Shown here one piece after another: positions 9,048 through 21,461 of a DNA stretch of 64,000 nt (positions are counted from its first letter, which is position 1; each line of letters starts with the position of its first letter). Origin of the DNA: Deinococcus sonorensis KR-87 (GTDB taxonomy: Bacteria > Deinococcota > Deinococci > Deinococcales > Deinococcaceae). The position numbers and the translations under genes were made by a program. Under the pieces are notes generated by a model. That model searched no databases. It saw only the letters and a list, made by a program, of their open reading frames with translations, and was not told the origin of the DNA. The stretch spans positions 1 to 64,000 of the forward strand of contig NZ_CP158300.1 in assembly GCF_040256395.1 (NCBI RefSeq), read 5' to 3'.

Positions 9048-11162
9048 TTCCTTGACCACCTCGGTGGGAGGGTCCACCGGCGCCGAGCCGGCCCAGGCAC
9101 GTAGCAGCTCCACCACGGCCGCCGGGTTGGCGAGGCGGTAGGGGGCCAGGGTCGGTCCGGCGCCCACCTTGATGCTCACGCCGCCCAGCTCCTTCATCAC
9201 CGCGAACGCTTCCTCGTCGGTGGCGTCGTCCCCGATGAAGACCGGCAGGTAGCCGGGGTGCTGCTCCACCAGCTGCTGCACCGCGCGGCCCTTGCCGTAG
9301 CCGCCCGGGCGGTACTCCACCACCTTCTTGCCCTCAATCAGCTCCCAGCCGGCAGGGAGCCGGACGGCACGCAACCGTGCCTCTACCTCTGCCTGCTCCC
9401 CGGGGGCCACGTTGCGGTAATGCACCGCCAGCGTCCAGCGCTTGTCCTCAATGCGCAGGCCGTGCGCCGAGGGCAGCTGCTGGGCCAGTGACGCGATGGC
9501 CGCGCGATCCGGCGCCGGCGCCGAGCGGTCCGGCCACTCCATGCCGTGCAGGCCCACCACCGGCAGGTCCGGCAGCGGCAGAAAACCATACACCTGCACG
9601 CTGCGCCGCCCGGTCACAATGGCGACCCGGCGCTGGCGGTGGTGCAGCAGCCGTGAGAACGCCTCCCAGGCGCCCGGCTGTGGGTCAGCGTCGCGCGGAA
9701 GGCGCGAGATTGGCGCGATGGTGCCGTCGTAGTCGCACAGGATCAGCAGCGGCTGCTGGCCCAGCTGCAGCAGGGCGTCCGGCAGGGTGTCCGGCAGGCT
9801 CAGTTCGTGCAGGAACGCCTCGGTCCAGCGGCCCAGGTCGTCGTGCTCCAGCCGCTCACGCAGCTGCTTCAGGCGCAGCTGTTTTTCGTCCAGCGGCAGG
9901 TGCAGCGCCGCGTGGATCGCCTGCGCCAGCCCGTCGTGATCGTAGGGATTGACGTGCAGCGCCTCCGGCAGTTCGCTGGCCGCCCCGGCGAAGCGCGAGA
10001 GCAGCAGCACGCCATCCCGGGAACTGGCCGCGAATTCCTTGGCCACTAAGTTCAGGCCGTCGCGCAGCGGCGTGACCAGCATCACGTCGGCCGCCCGGTA
10101 GTGCGCCACCAGTTCCTCACGGCTGAGGCCCCGGTACACGTAGTGGATGGGTGTCCAACCGTTCTGGGCGTGCTTGCCGTTGATGCGCCCCACCAGCCCC
10201 TCCACCTGGCTTCTGAGCTGGGCGTAGCTCTCCACCTCCTCGCGGCTCGGCACCGCGATCTGCACCAGCGTCACCCGGCCGCGCAGGTCCGGGTAGGCGT
10301 CCAGAAACGCGTCGAAGGCTTCCAGGCGCTCGGGGATGCCCTTGGTGTAGTCCAGCCGGTCCACGCCCAGCAGCATCATGGTCTGCAGGCCCTGGCGGAT
10401 GCGGCTCGAGAGCGTCTCGACCTCCGGAGACGCCGCGAGTTCCTCGAAGGTGGCCGTCTCGATGCCGATGGGCCGCGACTGCACCTGCACGGTGCGTCCC
10501 TCCCAGACCACCGTGTTGCGCCCGACCTCAAGCCCCAGCACCGACTCGCAGGCGCTCAGGAAATGCCGCACGTAGCTGGGCGTGTGCATCCCGATCAGGT
10601 CGGCCCCCAGCATTCCCTTCAGGATCTGGGCGTCCCAGGGCAGCGTGCGGAACACGTCCTGGGCGGGCCAGGGAATATGCCAGAACATGCCGATGCGGGC
10701 GTCCGGCAGGCGCTCGCGCAGCTGGCCCGGCACCAGCGCCAGCTGATAGTCGTGGACCCAGATCAGGTCGCCCGGGTGATACTGCCGCGCGGCGGCGTCG
10801 GCGAAGCGCTCGTTGACGTCGCGGTACGCTTCCCAGTTGCTCTGCAGGTAGCGCGCCCGCTCGATGAAGTAGTGGCACATCGGCCACAGCGCGCGGTTGG
10901 AAAAGCCGTAGTAGTACGCGTCCACTTCCTCGCTGCTCAGCACCAGCCGTTCCACGGTGTACCGCGGGTTGGTGACCGGCAGCTGCACCCGGCCCACGCC
11001 AGGAAACTGCTCGCCCCAAGCGATCCAGCTCCCGCCCATCCGCTGCATCACCGGGTCGAGCGCCGAGGTCAGCCCGCCGATGCTGGGCAGCCACGCCACC
11101 TGCCCGCCGTCGAGCACGCGCGGCGAGTACGGTTCGCGGTTCGAGACCACGATCAGGCTCAT
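9027..11162 (-). CDS. Bifunctional trehalose-6-phosphate synthase/phosphatase (OtsA-OtsB fusion)
   Basis: Makes trehalose from UDP- (or other NDP-) glucose and glucose-6-phosphate, then dephosphorylates it, in one cytoplasmic polypeptide. Residues 1 to about 455 are the GT20 synthase: [53 protein letters not shown] and [18 protein letters not shown]. From about residue 470 an HAD phosphatase follows, with [13 protein letters not shown] (nucleophile Asp), [16 protein letters not shown] and [12 protein letters not shown]. The start at 11162 is chosen because [12 protein letters not shown] begins as synthases do, with AGGAC upstream. Trehalose is a desiccation protectant and compatible solute, which fits a stress-tolerant host. 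Confidence 0.94.
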   Translation of the reverse strand: MSLIVVSNREPYSPRVLDGGQVAWLPSIGGLTSALDPVMQRMGGSWIAWGEQFPGVGRVQLPVTNPRYTVERLVLSSEEVDAYYYGFSNRALWPMCHYFIERARYLQSNWEAYRDVNERFADAAARQYHPGDLIWVHDYQLALVPGQLRERLPDARIGMFWHIPWPAQDVFRTLPWDAQILKGMLGADLIGMHTPSYVRHFLSACESVLGLEVGRNTVVWEGRTVQVQSRPIGIETATFEELAASPEVETLSSRIRQGLQTMMLLGVDRLDYTKGIPERLEAFDAFLDAYPDLRGRVTLVQIAVPSREEVESYAQLRSQVEGLVGRINGKHAQNGWTPIHYVYRGLSREELVAHYRAADVMLVTPLRDGLNLVAKEFAASSRDGVLLLSRFAGAASELPEALHVNPYDHDGLAQAIHAALHLPLDEKQLRLKQLRERLEHDDLGRWTEAFLHELSLPDTLPDALLQLGQQPLLILCDYDGTIAPISRLPRDADPQPGAWEAFSRLLHHRQRRVAIVTGRRSVQVYGFLPLPDLPVVGLHGMEWPDRSAPAPDRAAIASLAQQLPSAHGLRIEDKRWTLAVHYRNVAPGEQAEVEARLRAVRLPAGWELIEGKKVVEYRPGGYGKGRAVQQLVEQHPGYLPVFIGDDATDEEAFAVMKELGGVSIKVGAGPTLAPYRLANPAAVVELLRAWAGSAPVDPPTEVVKEAASRSG

Positions 11163-11263
11163 CGTGGGACGTCCTGAGGAGTGGGCTGGGGACGTGGGGT
11201 GGTCAGCGGTCCTGTCATCCCTCCACCCTAGTGGGCCGCTTCCAGCCCCCCCCGCGCCTCACA

Positions 11264-11277
11264 TGAATTTTTGTTCA
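11264..11277. promoter_or_regulatory. Possible operator half-pair TGAA-N6-TTCA upstream of otsA-otsB
   Basis: TGAATTTTTGTTCA lies about 100 bases upstream of the trehalose gene start. Its outer arms TGAA/TTCA are identical in sequence and spacing to those of the perfect palindrome at 11429-11442. It may be a weaker site for the same regulator; the centre is not symmetrical. Confidence 0.25.
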
Positions 11278-11406
11278 TTGAGGGTCTGTGATGTCCGCGG
11301 TATGGGGGCAGCCGGTTGCGTTATGGCCGGCCATGCCGGCGGCCTCAACACAGATCTTCATCCTGCTGCGTTGGCCCTGGCAGCGCCACCATCCGGTGGA
11401 CCAAAG

Positions 11407-11442
11407 TTTACGGGGCTCCGCCGTAAAGTGAACATATGTTCA
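11407..11442. promoter_or_regulatory. Two stacked perfect inverted repeats upstream of sugar importer
   Basis: TTTACGG (11407-11413) and CCGTAAA (11421-11427) are perfect inverted arms around seven bases. One base later TGAACATATGTTCA (11429-11442) is a perfect 14-bp palindrome. Both lie immediately upstream of the -35 box at 11449, a position suited to an activator or to repression by steric hindrance. The proteins that bind are unknown. Confidence 0.55.
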
Positions 11443-11448
11443 GTCCCC

Positions 11449-11478
11449 TTGACAAAATGTGCAGAAAAATTGTAACTT
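11449..11478 (+). promoter_or_regulatory. Promoter of CUT1 sugar importer operon with long leader
   Basis: TTGACA (11449-11454), 18-base spacer, TAACTT (11473-11478). The start codon of the binding-protein gene is at 11795, so the mRNA would have a leader of about 310 bases. That leader contains a hairpin CTGGAC-CCGC-GTCCAG near 11605. No known riboswitch was recognised in it and no supported gene lies in it. Confidence 0.6.
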
Positions 11479-11794
11479 ACGAAAGCAAGAAAAGCTCAAG
11501 GGGAGGCGTGAGGGTGTACACGGCCCATCACAAACTGATGCTGCAACGAACCGGGCAAAGCCTCAACGTGAGCGGCTTGGCACCGCTGGAACTGGTTCAG
11601 ACGCCTGGACCCGCGTCCAGAGTTGCACCGGACCCGCGCACCGGCTTCCAGTCTGACCCGCGTCCTGGCGCCGATTCTTTCGGTTTCGGCACGCTGCTTT
11701 GTAGACGGCAGCACCGCACCCAGGCACGGCCGCCCGCTCGGCCCAACTTCCCCACCCCACCCGCCACCCTCTCCCATCGTTCACGGAGGCACCC

Positions 11795-13117
<1,323 letters not shown>

Positions 13118-13227
13118 GCCGGCTGGCCACCGGGGTGGAAGGGAGCGGCTGCCCTTCCGCCCCGCTGCCTTAAACGCCCGATTGCCGTGTCTCTCCTGTG
13201 CAAGCTGTCGCCGAGGACGACCCGCCC

Positions 13228-14139
13228 ATGACTGCACTCACCCAGACCCAGGTCGCTGATCCGAGGCCCCGGCGCAGACGCGCTGGACGGGCCACTCCCT
13301 GGTTTTTTCTGGCGCCATTCCTGCTGGCGTTCATCGCCTTCTTCATCGCGCCGGTCTGTTACGCCATCTACCTCAGCCTATTCATCAAGAAACGCAGCGG
13401 CATCGGTCCGGCGCGTGACGTGTTTGGGGGGCTGGCCAATTACGTGCGGGCCTTCCAGGACACCGACTTCCTGCAGTCGGTCGGGCACATCCTGCTGTTC
13501 GGCGTGATCCAGATTCCGCTGATGCTGGTGCTGGCGGTCGCGCTGGCGCTGGTACTGGACGCGGCCAAAGGGTCGGCCAGCCGCTTCTTCCGCACCGCCT
13601 TCTATCTGCCGTACACAGTGCCGAGCGTGATCGCGGGTCTGCTGTGGGGCTACCTGTACAGCAAGAACCTCTCGCCTTTCAACCAGATCACCGGGGCCAA
13701 GACCGACTTCCTGTCGAGTCAGATCATCCTGTTCTCCATCGGCAACATCGTGACCTGGACCTGGACCGGCTACAACATGATCACGCTGTACGCTGCCCTC
13801 CAGAACGTCCCGAGCGACATCTACGAGGCCGCCCGCATCGACGGAGCCAACAACTGGCAGCTGACCCGCTTCGTCAAACTGCCGCTGCTGCGGCCAACGC
13901 TGCTGCTGACCACCATCTTTTCGATCATCGGGACGATGCAGATCTTCAGCGAACCGTTCGTGCTGCGTCCCCTGGGTTACGTGCCGGACAACATCACGCC
14001 CAACACCTACCTGTACCTGACTGTGGCGCGCGACGGCAACTTCGGGTATGGCGCGGCGCTGGCGGTGCTGCTGGCCCTGTTCACGCTGCTGCTCAGCGGC
14101 TTCTTCCTGCGCTACGCCGCCACCGGAGGCGAGTCCTGA
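13228..14139 (+). CDS. Sugar ABC transporter permease (MalF/UgpA-like)
   Basis: First inner-membrane subunit of the importer. A basic N-terminus (RPRRRRAGR) precedes the first membrane span [20 protein letters not shown], and about six spans are visible. The cytoplasmic EAA loop at about residue 199 ([20 protein letters not shown]) is where the ATPase docks. ATG at 13228 is preferred over the in-frame GTG at 13198 because GAGGA lies about ten bases before it and nothing similar precedes the GTG; this gives 303 residues. Its stop overlaps the next start (TGATG). Confidence 0.92.
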   Translation: MTALTQTQVADPRPRRRRAGRATPWFFLAPFLLAFIAFFIAPVCYAIYLSLFIKKRSGIGPARDVFGGLANYVRAFQDTDFLQSVGHILLFGVIQIPLMLVLAVALALVLDAAKGSASRFFRTAFYLPYTVPSVIAGLLWGYLYSKNLSPFNQITGAKTDFLSSQIILFSIGNIVTWTWTGYNMITLYAALQNVPSDIYEAARIDGANNWQLTRFVKLPLLRPTLLLTTIFSIIGTMQIFSEPFVLRPLGYVPDNITPNTYLYLTVARDGNFGYGAALAVLLALFTLLLSGFFLRYAATGGES

Positions 14140-14990
14140 TGCTGCGCCGCGAGAGCTTTTCGCCGGTGCAGTGGCTGCTGCTGGCCATCTTTACCGTGTA
14201 CTGCCTGCTGCCGCTGTGGTGGGTGTTCACCACCATGTTCAAGGACAACGGGCAGCTGTTCGCAAGTTTCGGGCTGTGGTTCGCCACGCCCAGCCACCTG
14301 ACCAGCAACCTGCACGAGCTGTTCACCCGGGACGACGGCATCTTCACCCGCTGGCTGCTGAACAGCGTGGTGTATGCGGGCGCCACCGCGCTGGGCAGCG
14401 TTCTGGTGAGCGCCATGGCCGGTTACGCCTTCTCCAAGTTTCAGTTCACGGGCCGCAACGCCATCTTCACCATCATCCTGGCGACCATCATGGTGCCGAG
14501 CACGGCGCTGGTGCTGCCGATCTTCCTGCTGATGCAGAAGACCGGCCTCCTGAACACCTACTGGGCCGTCATCCTGCCGGGGCTGGTGAATCCGTTTGGC
14601 CTGTACCTGATGCGGCTCTTCTGGGACGCGGGCTTCCCCACCGAACTGATGGAGGCCGCCCGCATTGACGGGGCGCGCGAGGGCACCATCTTCTGGAACC
14701 TGGGGCTGCCGCTGGTGCGCGGCGGACTGGTCACAGTGGGCCTGTTCGCCTTTGTGGGCGCCTGGAACAACTTCTTCCTGCCGCTGGTGGTGGTCAACCG
14801 CTCCGAGCTGTTCCCGCTGACGCTGGGTCTGTCGGTGTGGAACCAGACCAGCGCCAGCAGCGGGCGCGAGCCGATCTACACGGTCATCGTGCTGGGCGCG
14901 TTGATCAGCATCCTGCCATTGGTGATCGCGTTTCTGAGCCTCGGCCGGTACTGGCAGGGTGGCCTCGCCAGCGGCGCCGTCAAGGGCTGA
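14139..14990 (+). CDS. Sugar ABC transporter permease (MalG/UgpE-like)
   Basis: Second membrane subunit. The ATG shares its A with the TGA stop of the previous permease, so the two are translationally coupled; this start gives 283 residues beginning [20 protein letters not shown]. The EAA loop is [20 protein letters not shown] at about residue 171, and it ends [13 protein letters not shown], a typical MalG-type tail. An open frame extends further upstream but only as overlap with the first permease. No ATP-binding subunit follows, so a shared ATPase encoded elsewhere is needed. Confidence 0.93.
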   Translation: MLRRESFSPVQWLLLAIFTVYCLLPLWWVFTTMFKDNGQLFASFGLWFATPSHLTSNLHELFTRDDGIFTRWLLNSVVYAGATALGSVLVSAMAGYAFSKFQFTGRNAIFTIILATIMVPSTALVLPIFLLMQKTGLLNTYWAVILPGLVNPFGLYLMRLFWDAGFPTELMEAARIDGAREGTIFWNLGLPLVRGGLVTVGLFAFVGAWNNFFLPLVVVNRSELFPLTLGLSVWNQTSASSGREPIYTVIVLGALISILPLVIAFLSLGRYWQGGLASGAVKG

Positions 14991-15028
14991 AGCGCCGCGA
15001 AGTCTTTCCGCATGTTCGGTTCACAGCA

Positions 15029-15084
15029 GCGGGTCAGGCCCGCCGGACGCATCGGCTCCGGCGACCTGACCCGCCCTCTTCTTT
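15029..15084 (+). terminator. Terminator after sugar importer genes
   Basis: GCGGGTCAGG (15029-15038) pairs perfectly with CCTGACCCGC (15065-15074), with an inner stem GCCGGA/TCCGGC (15042-15047 and 15057-15062), followed by a pyrimidine run CCTCTTCTTTC. It lies between the second permease and the beta-galactosidase gene and may end or attenuate the transporter transcript. Confidence 0.65.
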
Positions 15085-15099
15085 CAAAGGAACACCACC

Positions 15100-17247
<2,148 letters not shown>

Positions 17248-17265
17248 AGCGGACGAGATCAAGTG

Positions 17266-17283
17266 ATAGATTCCATCATCTAT
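17266..17283. promoter_or_regulatory. Inverted repeat before second sugar importer
   Basis: ATAGAT (17266-17271) and ATCTAT (17278-17283) are perfect inverted arms six bases apart, in a locally AT-rich patch 25 bases before the start of the binding-protein gene. It is a plausible operator overlapping the promoter/leader of this operon; no clear -35/-10 pair was found. Confidence 0.35.
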
Positions 17284-17307
17284 TTCAGGACCACCAGAGG
17301 AGATGCC

Positions 17308-18543
17308 ATGAACCGAACCCGACTTGCCCTGCTGCTTGCCCTCGCGCTGGGCTCCACCGCCCAGGCCGCCACCACCACGCTCACCGTCTTTATGGGGTCG
17401 CAGCAGCGTCCAGAGATCTTCCAGCCGATTTTTGACCGCTTCACCAAGCAGAACCCCAACATCGCCATCCGCATCGAGACGGGCGGCGCGACCAGTGAGT
17501 TGCAGAACCAGTACCTGACCACGGTACTGGCGGCCCGTGACCCCAGCCTGGACGTGTTCCTGATCGACGTGGTGCGGCCCGCCACCTTCGCCGCCGCCGG
17601 CTGGGCCGAGCCGCTCGACAGCTACCTGCCGAGCCGGGACGCCTACCTCAAAGCCTTCCTGCCCGGCGCCATTGCCGGGAGCACCGTGAACGGCAAGCTG
17701 TACGGCCTGCCCGCCTTCACCGACGCCCAGTTCCTGTATTACCGCAAGGACCTGCTCAGCAAGTACAAGCTCAGCGTGCCCAAGACCTGGGCGGACCTAG
17801 TGCAGGACGCGCAGAAGGTGACCAAGGGCGAGGGCGGCAACCTGCAGGGCTTCAACTTCCAGGGCGCCCCGATCGAAGGAACCGTCTGCAACTTCCTGGA
17901 ACTGCTGTGGGGCGCGGGCGGAAACGTGAACCAGGTGGACTCCGCACAGGGGCGGCAGGCGCTGGGCTTCCTGGTGGACGCCGTCAAGAACAAGGTGGCG
18001 CCGGCGGCCAGCGCCGAGATCAAGACCGACGACTCGCGCAAGCAGTTCCAGAGCGGGCAGGCCCTGTTCAGCCTGAACTGGAGCTACGCCTGGGCGCACT
18101 TCCAGGGCAACAGCCCGGACCCCACCCGGGTCAAGGACAACGTGGGCGTGGCGGCGCTGCCGGTCTTCGGCAACAACGGCACCTCCACCTGCATCGGGGG
18201 CTGGACCTGGGCGGTGAACGCCTACAGCAAGAACAAGGCGGCCAGCGTCCGGCTGCTGCAGTACATGGTGAGTGCCGACGTGCAGCGGGAGCTGGCGGTC
18301 AAGGGAGCCTACCTCCCGGTGCGCCGCGCTCTGTACAACGACCCGCAGGTGCTGAAGGCCAACCCGCACTTCAAGGCGCTGTTCCCGGTGATCAGCAAGG
18401 CCCGCAGCCGCCCGGTGACGCCTGCATACCCGCAGGTGTCGGAGATCATCCGCAACAATGTCTCGGCGGCGGTGGGTGGCAGCAAGACGGTGGACGCCGC
18501 ACTCAAGGAGATGCAGCAGGGCCTGGGGGGCGTGCTGAAGTGA
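17308..18543 (+). CDS. ABC transporter sugar-type substrate-binding protein
   Basis: Extracytoplasmic binding protein of a second CUT1-type importer. The ATG at 17308 is chosen because AGAGGAG precedes it and it begins a good signal peptide, MNRTRLALLLALALGSTAQA. The mature protein (TLTVFMGSQQRPEIFQPI, FDRFTKQNPNIAIRIETGG, GKLYGLPAFTDAQFLYYRKDL, KVPKTW-like SVPKTWADLVQDAQ) is the SBP_bac_1 family and is only distantly similar to the one at 11795. Length is 411 residues. Two permeases, a flavin monooxygenase and a Nif3-like gene follow without a break, suggesting a specialised substrate rather than a common sugar. Confidence 0.92.
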   Translation: MNRTRLALLLALALGSTAQAATTTLTVFMGSQQRPEIFQPIFDRFTKQNPNIAIRIETGGATSELQNQYLTTVLAARDPSLDVFLIDVVRPATFAAAGWAEPLDSYLPSRDAYLKAFLPGAIAGSTVNGKLYGLPAFTDAQFLYYRKDLLSKYKLSVPKTWADLVQDAQKVTKGEGGNLQGFNFQGAPIEGTVCNFLELLWGAGGNVNQVDSAQGRQALGFLVDAVKNKVAPAASAEIKTDDSRKQFQSGQALFSLNWSYAWAHFQGNSPDPTRVKDNVGVAALPVFGNNGTSTCIGGWTWAVNAYSKNKAASVRLLQYMVSADVQRELAVKGAYLPVRRALYNDPQVLKANPHFKALFPVISKARSRPVTPAYPQVSEIIRNNVSAAVGGSKTVDAALKEMQQGLGGVLK

Positions 18544-18552
18544 GGCCCGCCG

Positions 18553-19467
18553 TTGACTGACCGCACCGTTTCTTCGGCCCCGGCCCGCCGACCCCGGCGG
18601 GAACTGAGCGAGGGTCAGCTGGCTGCCGTGCTGCTCGCGCCGGCGCTGCTGGTGCTGGGCGCGGTCCTGCTGTACCCGATGCTCAGCACCCTCTACACCA
18701 GCCTGCTGACCCAGAAGCTCACCGAACCGTGGCTGGGCACCCCCTTCAGCGGCCTCAAGAACTACGTGCAGCTGGTGCACGACGCCCGCTTCTGGACGGC
18801 CCTGCAGCACACCCTGGTGTTCGGGGTGCTCACCGTGTCGGGCAGCTTCCTGGTGGGCGTCCCCATGGCCCTGATCGCGCACTGGGAAGGCCGGCTGCGG
18901 CCCTACGCCCGCGTCGCCATGCTGCTGCCGTGGGCCATGCCCCCCACCTTCACGGCGCTCACCTTCCAGTGGATGTTCAACGGGCAATACGGCGTGGTCA
19001 ATGACCTGCTGGTCCGGCTGGGCGGCGAGGCCAGAAGCTGGCTCACCCAGCCGGTCTGGGCGGCAACCGCCCTGATCCTGACCATCATCTGGAAAACCAG
19101 CAGCTTCGTGGCGCTGATGGTGCTGGGCGGCCTTCAGGGGGTCCCGCGCGAGTTGACCGAGGCCGCCGAGGTGGACGGGGCCGGCAGCTGGGTCAGCTTC
19201 TGGCGCGTCACGGTGCCGCTGCTCGCCCCGACGCTGGCGGTGGCATTCATCTTCCGGGCCATCAGCGCCCTGCAGGTGTTTGATATTCCCTACGCCTTCA
19301 GCGGCGGCGGGCCAGCCGGCGCCACCGAGACGCTCGGCATCTACATCTACCGCACCAGCATCGAGTTTCTGGACTTCGGGTACGGCGCGGCGCTGGCCGT
19401 CGCGCTGTTCGCCGTGAGCCTGGGCATCACCGCCGTGTACGTGCGTTACGTGCGGGGGGACCAGTGA
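18553..19467 (+). CDS. Sugar ABC transporter permease (MalF-like)
   Basis: Membrane subunit of the second importer. It starts at TTG 18553, nine bases after the binding-protein stop, with GTGAGG upstream; no ATG gives a complete N-terminus. The sequence has a basic cytoplasmic head (RRPRRELSEGQLA), the first span VLLAPALLVLGAVLLYPML and further spans. The EAA loop LTEAAEVDGAGSWVSFWRVT is at about residue 203. Length of 304 residues is normal. The stop overlaps the next gene's GTG start. Confidence 0.92.
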   Translation: MTDRTVSSAPARRPRRELSEGQLAAVLLAPALLVLGAVLLYPMLSTLYTSLLTQKLTEPWLGTPFSGLKNYVQLVHDARFWTALQHTLVFGVLTVSGSFLVGVPMALIAHWEGRLRPYARVAMLLPWAMPPTFTALTFQWMFNGQYGVVNDLLVRLGGEARSWLTQPVWAATALILTIIWKTSSFVALMVLGGLQGVPRELTEAAEVDGAGSWVSFWRVTVPLLAPTLAVAFIFRAISALQVFDIPYAFSGGGPAGATETLGIYIYRTSIEFLDFGYGAALAVALFAVSLGITAVYVRYVRGDQ

Positions 19468-20312
19468 CCGCGGTTCGCCGGTTCCAGCACCGCCCGGGCG
19501 CAACGGTGTGGCGGGCGCTGGGCTACGCGGCCCTGATTCTGGGCGGGCTGTTTCCGCTGCTGTGGATGATCCTGACCAGCTTCAAGTCCGAGGACGAGCT
19601 GTCGCGCTTCCCAGTGCAGTACCTCCCCAGCCACTGGTCGCTGCACAACTACCGGCTGGTCTTCAGCGAGCAGCCGTTCGCCACCTTCTTCCTCAACAGT
19701 CTGCTGGTGAGTGTGGTCAGCACCGCACTGTGCGTGGGCATCGCGGCGCTGGCCGCCTACGCCCTGGCGCGGCTGAACCTGCGCCGGCGGGGGCTGTACA
19801 CCACCCTGATCGTGACGTTCAGCATGTTCCCGGTCATCAGCCTGATGGTGCCGCTGTTCCGGATCATGCGCGGGGTGAACCTGCTCAACACCTACCCGGC
19901 GCTGATCCTGCCGTACACCGCGCTCAGCCTGCCCATCGCCATTCTGGTGCTGGTGGCGTTCTTCAGCGGCATTCCCCGTGACCTGGAGGCCGCCGCGATG
20001 GTGGACGGCTGCTCGCGGGTGGGGGCGCTGCGGCGCATCATCCTGCCGCTCAGCGCCCCCGGGGTGGTGACGGCGGCGCTGCTGGTGTTCGTGAACAGCT
20101 GGAACGAATTTCTGCTGGCCCTGTCGCTCACCACCCGGCCCGCCATGCGGACCGTGTCGGTGGGCGTGACCCTGTACCAGGGCGAATTCTCGTTCCCCTG
20201 GCCGCTGATCAGCGCAGCCATCGTGATCGGCCTCGTGCCCATCGTGCTGCTGATCGTGGTGTTCCAGAAGCGGTTCGTGGCGGGGCTGGCGGCCGGCGGC
20301 GTGAAGGCCTGA
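19464..20312 (+). CDS. Sugar ABC transporter permease (MalG-like)
   Basis: Second membrane subunit, starting with GTG in a GTGA overlap with the upstream permease, which implies translational coupling. First span YAALILGGLFPLLWMILTSF; the EAA loop is LEAAAMVDGCSRVGALRRII at about residue 173; the end FVAGLAAGGVKA is typical for MalG-like proteins. Length of 282 residues is usual. No ATPase gene follows; the next gene 24 bases on encodes a flavin monooxygenase. Confidence 0.93.
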   Translation: MTAVRRFQHRPGATVWRALGYAALILGGLFPLLWMILTSFKSEDELSRFPVQYLPSHWSLHNYRLVFSEQPFATFFLNSLLVSVVSTALCVGIAALAAYALARLNLRRRGLYTTLIVTFSMFPVISLMVPLFRIMRGVNLLNTYPALILPYTALSLPIAILVLVAFFSGIPRDLEAAAMVDGCSRVGALRRIILPLSAPGVVTAALLVFVNSWNEFLLALSLTTRPAMRTVSVGVTLYQGEFSFPWPLISAAIVIGLVPIVLLIVVFQKRFVAGLAAGGVKA

Positions 20313-20336
20313 GCCGCGCCCCGTGAAAGGAGCAGT

Positions 20337-21461
20337 ATGACGTCTGTTTCAACAAGTGATTTTCTGTGGTTCGCCCAGCTGTCGCGTGACGGCGAGTTCA
20401 TCGGCACGCGCGAGAAGCCCCCGCGCCGCCCGACCCTCGAATACGTCAGCAGCATCATCGACACCGCCACCGAGGCGGGCTTCTCCAGCCTGCTCACGGC
20501 CACCAACTACCACAGCGAGCACGAAAACTACACGGCGGCCATCGCGGCGCTGGCGCGCACCCGTGGCGCGGGGCTGCTGATGGCCGTGCGGCCCGGCATG
20601 TTCCATCCGGCGATGTACGCCAAGATGATCGCCACCGCCCAGAACCTGTTTCCCGGCCGGGTGCGGGTGAACATCGTGACCGGCAGCAGCCCCGCCGAGA
20701 ACGCCATGTACGGCGATTTCGAGCCGCACGCCCAACGCTATGAGCGCACCCGGGAGTTCATGCAGGTGCTGCGGACGCTCTGGACCTCACCGCCGCCCGT
20801 CAGTTACCAGTCGCCGCTCTACCACTTCGAGAACGCGGTGCTGGACCCCGCTCCGGTGCAGCCGATTCCGCTGTACTTCGGTGGGGCCAGCCCGGCCGCC
20901 CAGCGCATCGCTGCCGAACTGGCCGACGTGTACCTGCTGTGGGGTGAGCGGCAGGACATGCTGGAGGAGCGCCTGAGCCAGATGCGTCAGCTGGAGGCCG
21001 AGTACGGCCGTCCGCTCGGGTACGGCCTGCGCACCCACGTGATCGTGCGGGAGACCGAGGAGGAAGCGTGGCAGGCGGCCGAGCGGCTGATCTCCCGCAT
21101 TGACCCGGAGGTGCGCCGCGCCTTCGTGGAGGGCGCGCGGCACGTGGACGGGGTGGGCCAGCAGCGCCAGTTCCAGATGCTCAGCGAAACCGGAGCAGAC
21201 CTGCTGGTGGAGCCGCACCTGTGGGCCGGCGTGGGCATGGCCCGCAGCGGGGTGGGCGTGGCCATCGTCGGCAATCCGCAGCAGGTGGCCGACAAGATCC
21301 GCAGCTATGAGCGGCTGGGCATCGGCACCTTCATCTTCAGCGGCTACCCGCACCTGGAGGAGGCGCGGCGGTTCGGGGAGCTGGTGATGCCTCTATTGCG
21401 CGGCACGGACCGGGCGGCTGACCGCACCATTCACACCAGCACCGTGGCCCCCACCGCCTGA
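20337..21461 (+). CDS. SsuD-type FMNH2-dependent monooxygenase (LLM class)
   Basis: Cytoplasmic bacterial-luciferase-like monooxygenase. It closely resembles alkanesulfonate monooxygenase SsuD along its length: VRVNIVTGSSPAE, YERTREFMQVLRTLW, PLYFGGASPAAQRIAAELAD, THVIVRETEEEAWQAAERLI, LWAGVGMARSGVGVAIVG and IFSGYPHLEEARRFGELV. Enzymes of this group use reduced FMN and O2 to cleave C-S bonds of sulfonates. 374 residues is normal. AAGGAG precedes the ATG. It is placed in a sugar-importer operon rather than with an SsuABC transporter, which recalls sulfo-sugar (sulfoquinovose-type) monooxygenase operons. No flavin reductase gene is in the window. Substrate is inferred. Confidence 0.88.
   Translation: MTSVSTSDFLWFAQLSRDGEFIGTREKPPRRPTLEYVSSIIDTATEAGFSSLLTATNYHSEHENYTAAIAALARTRGAGLLMAVRPGMFHPAMYAKMIATAQNLFPGRVRVNIVTGSSPAENAMYGDFEPHAQRYERTREFMQVLRTLWTSPPPVSYQSPLYHFENAVLDPAPVQPIPLYFGGASPAAQRIAAELADVYLLWGERQDMLEERLSQMRQLEAEYGRPLGYGLRTHVIVRETEEEAWQAAERLISRIDPEVRRAFVEGARHVDGVGQQRQFQMLSETGADLLVEPHLWAGVGMARSGVGVAIVGNPQQVADKIRSYERLGIGTFIFSGYPHLEEARRFGELVMPLLRGTDRAADRTIHTSTVAPTA

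Noticed and set aside
13198..13227. GTG start for the first sugar permease
   Set aside because: No ribosome-binding site precedes it, whereas GAGGA precedes the ATG at 13228 and the extra ten residues look unlike a permease head.
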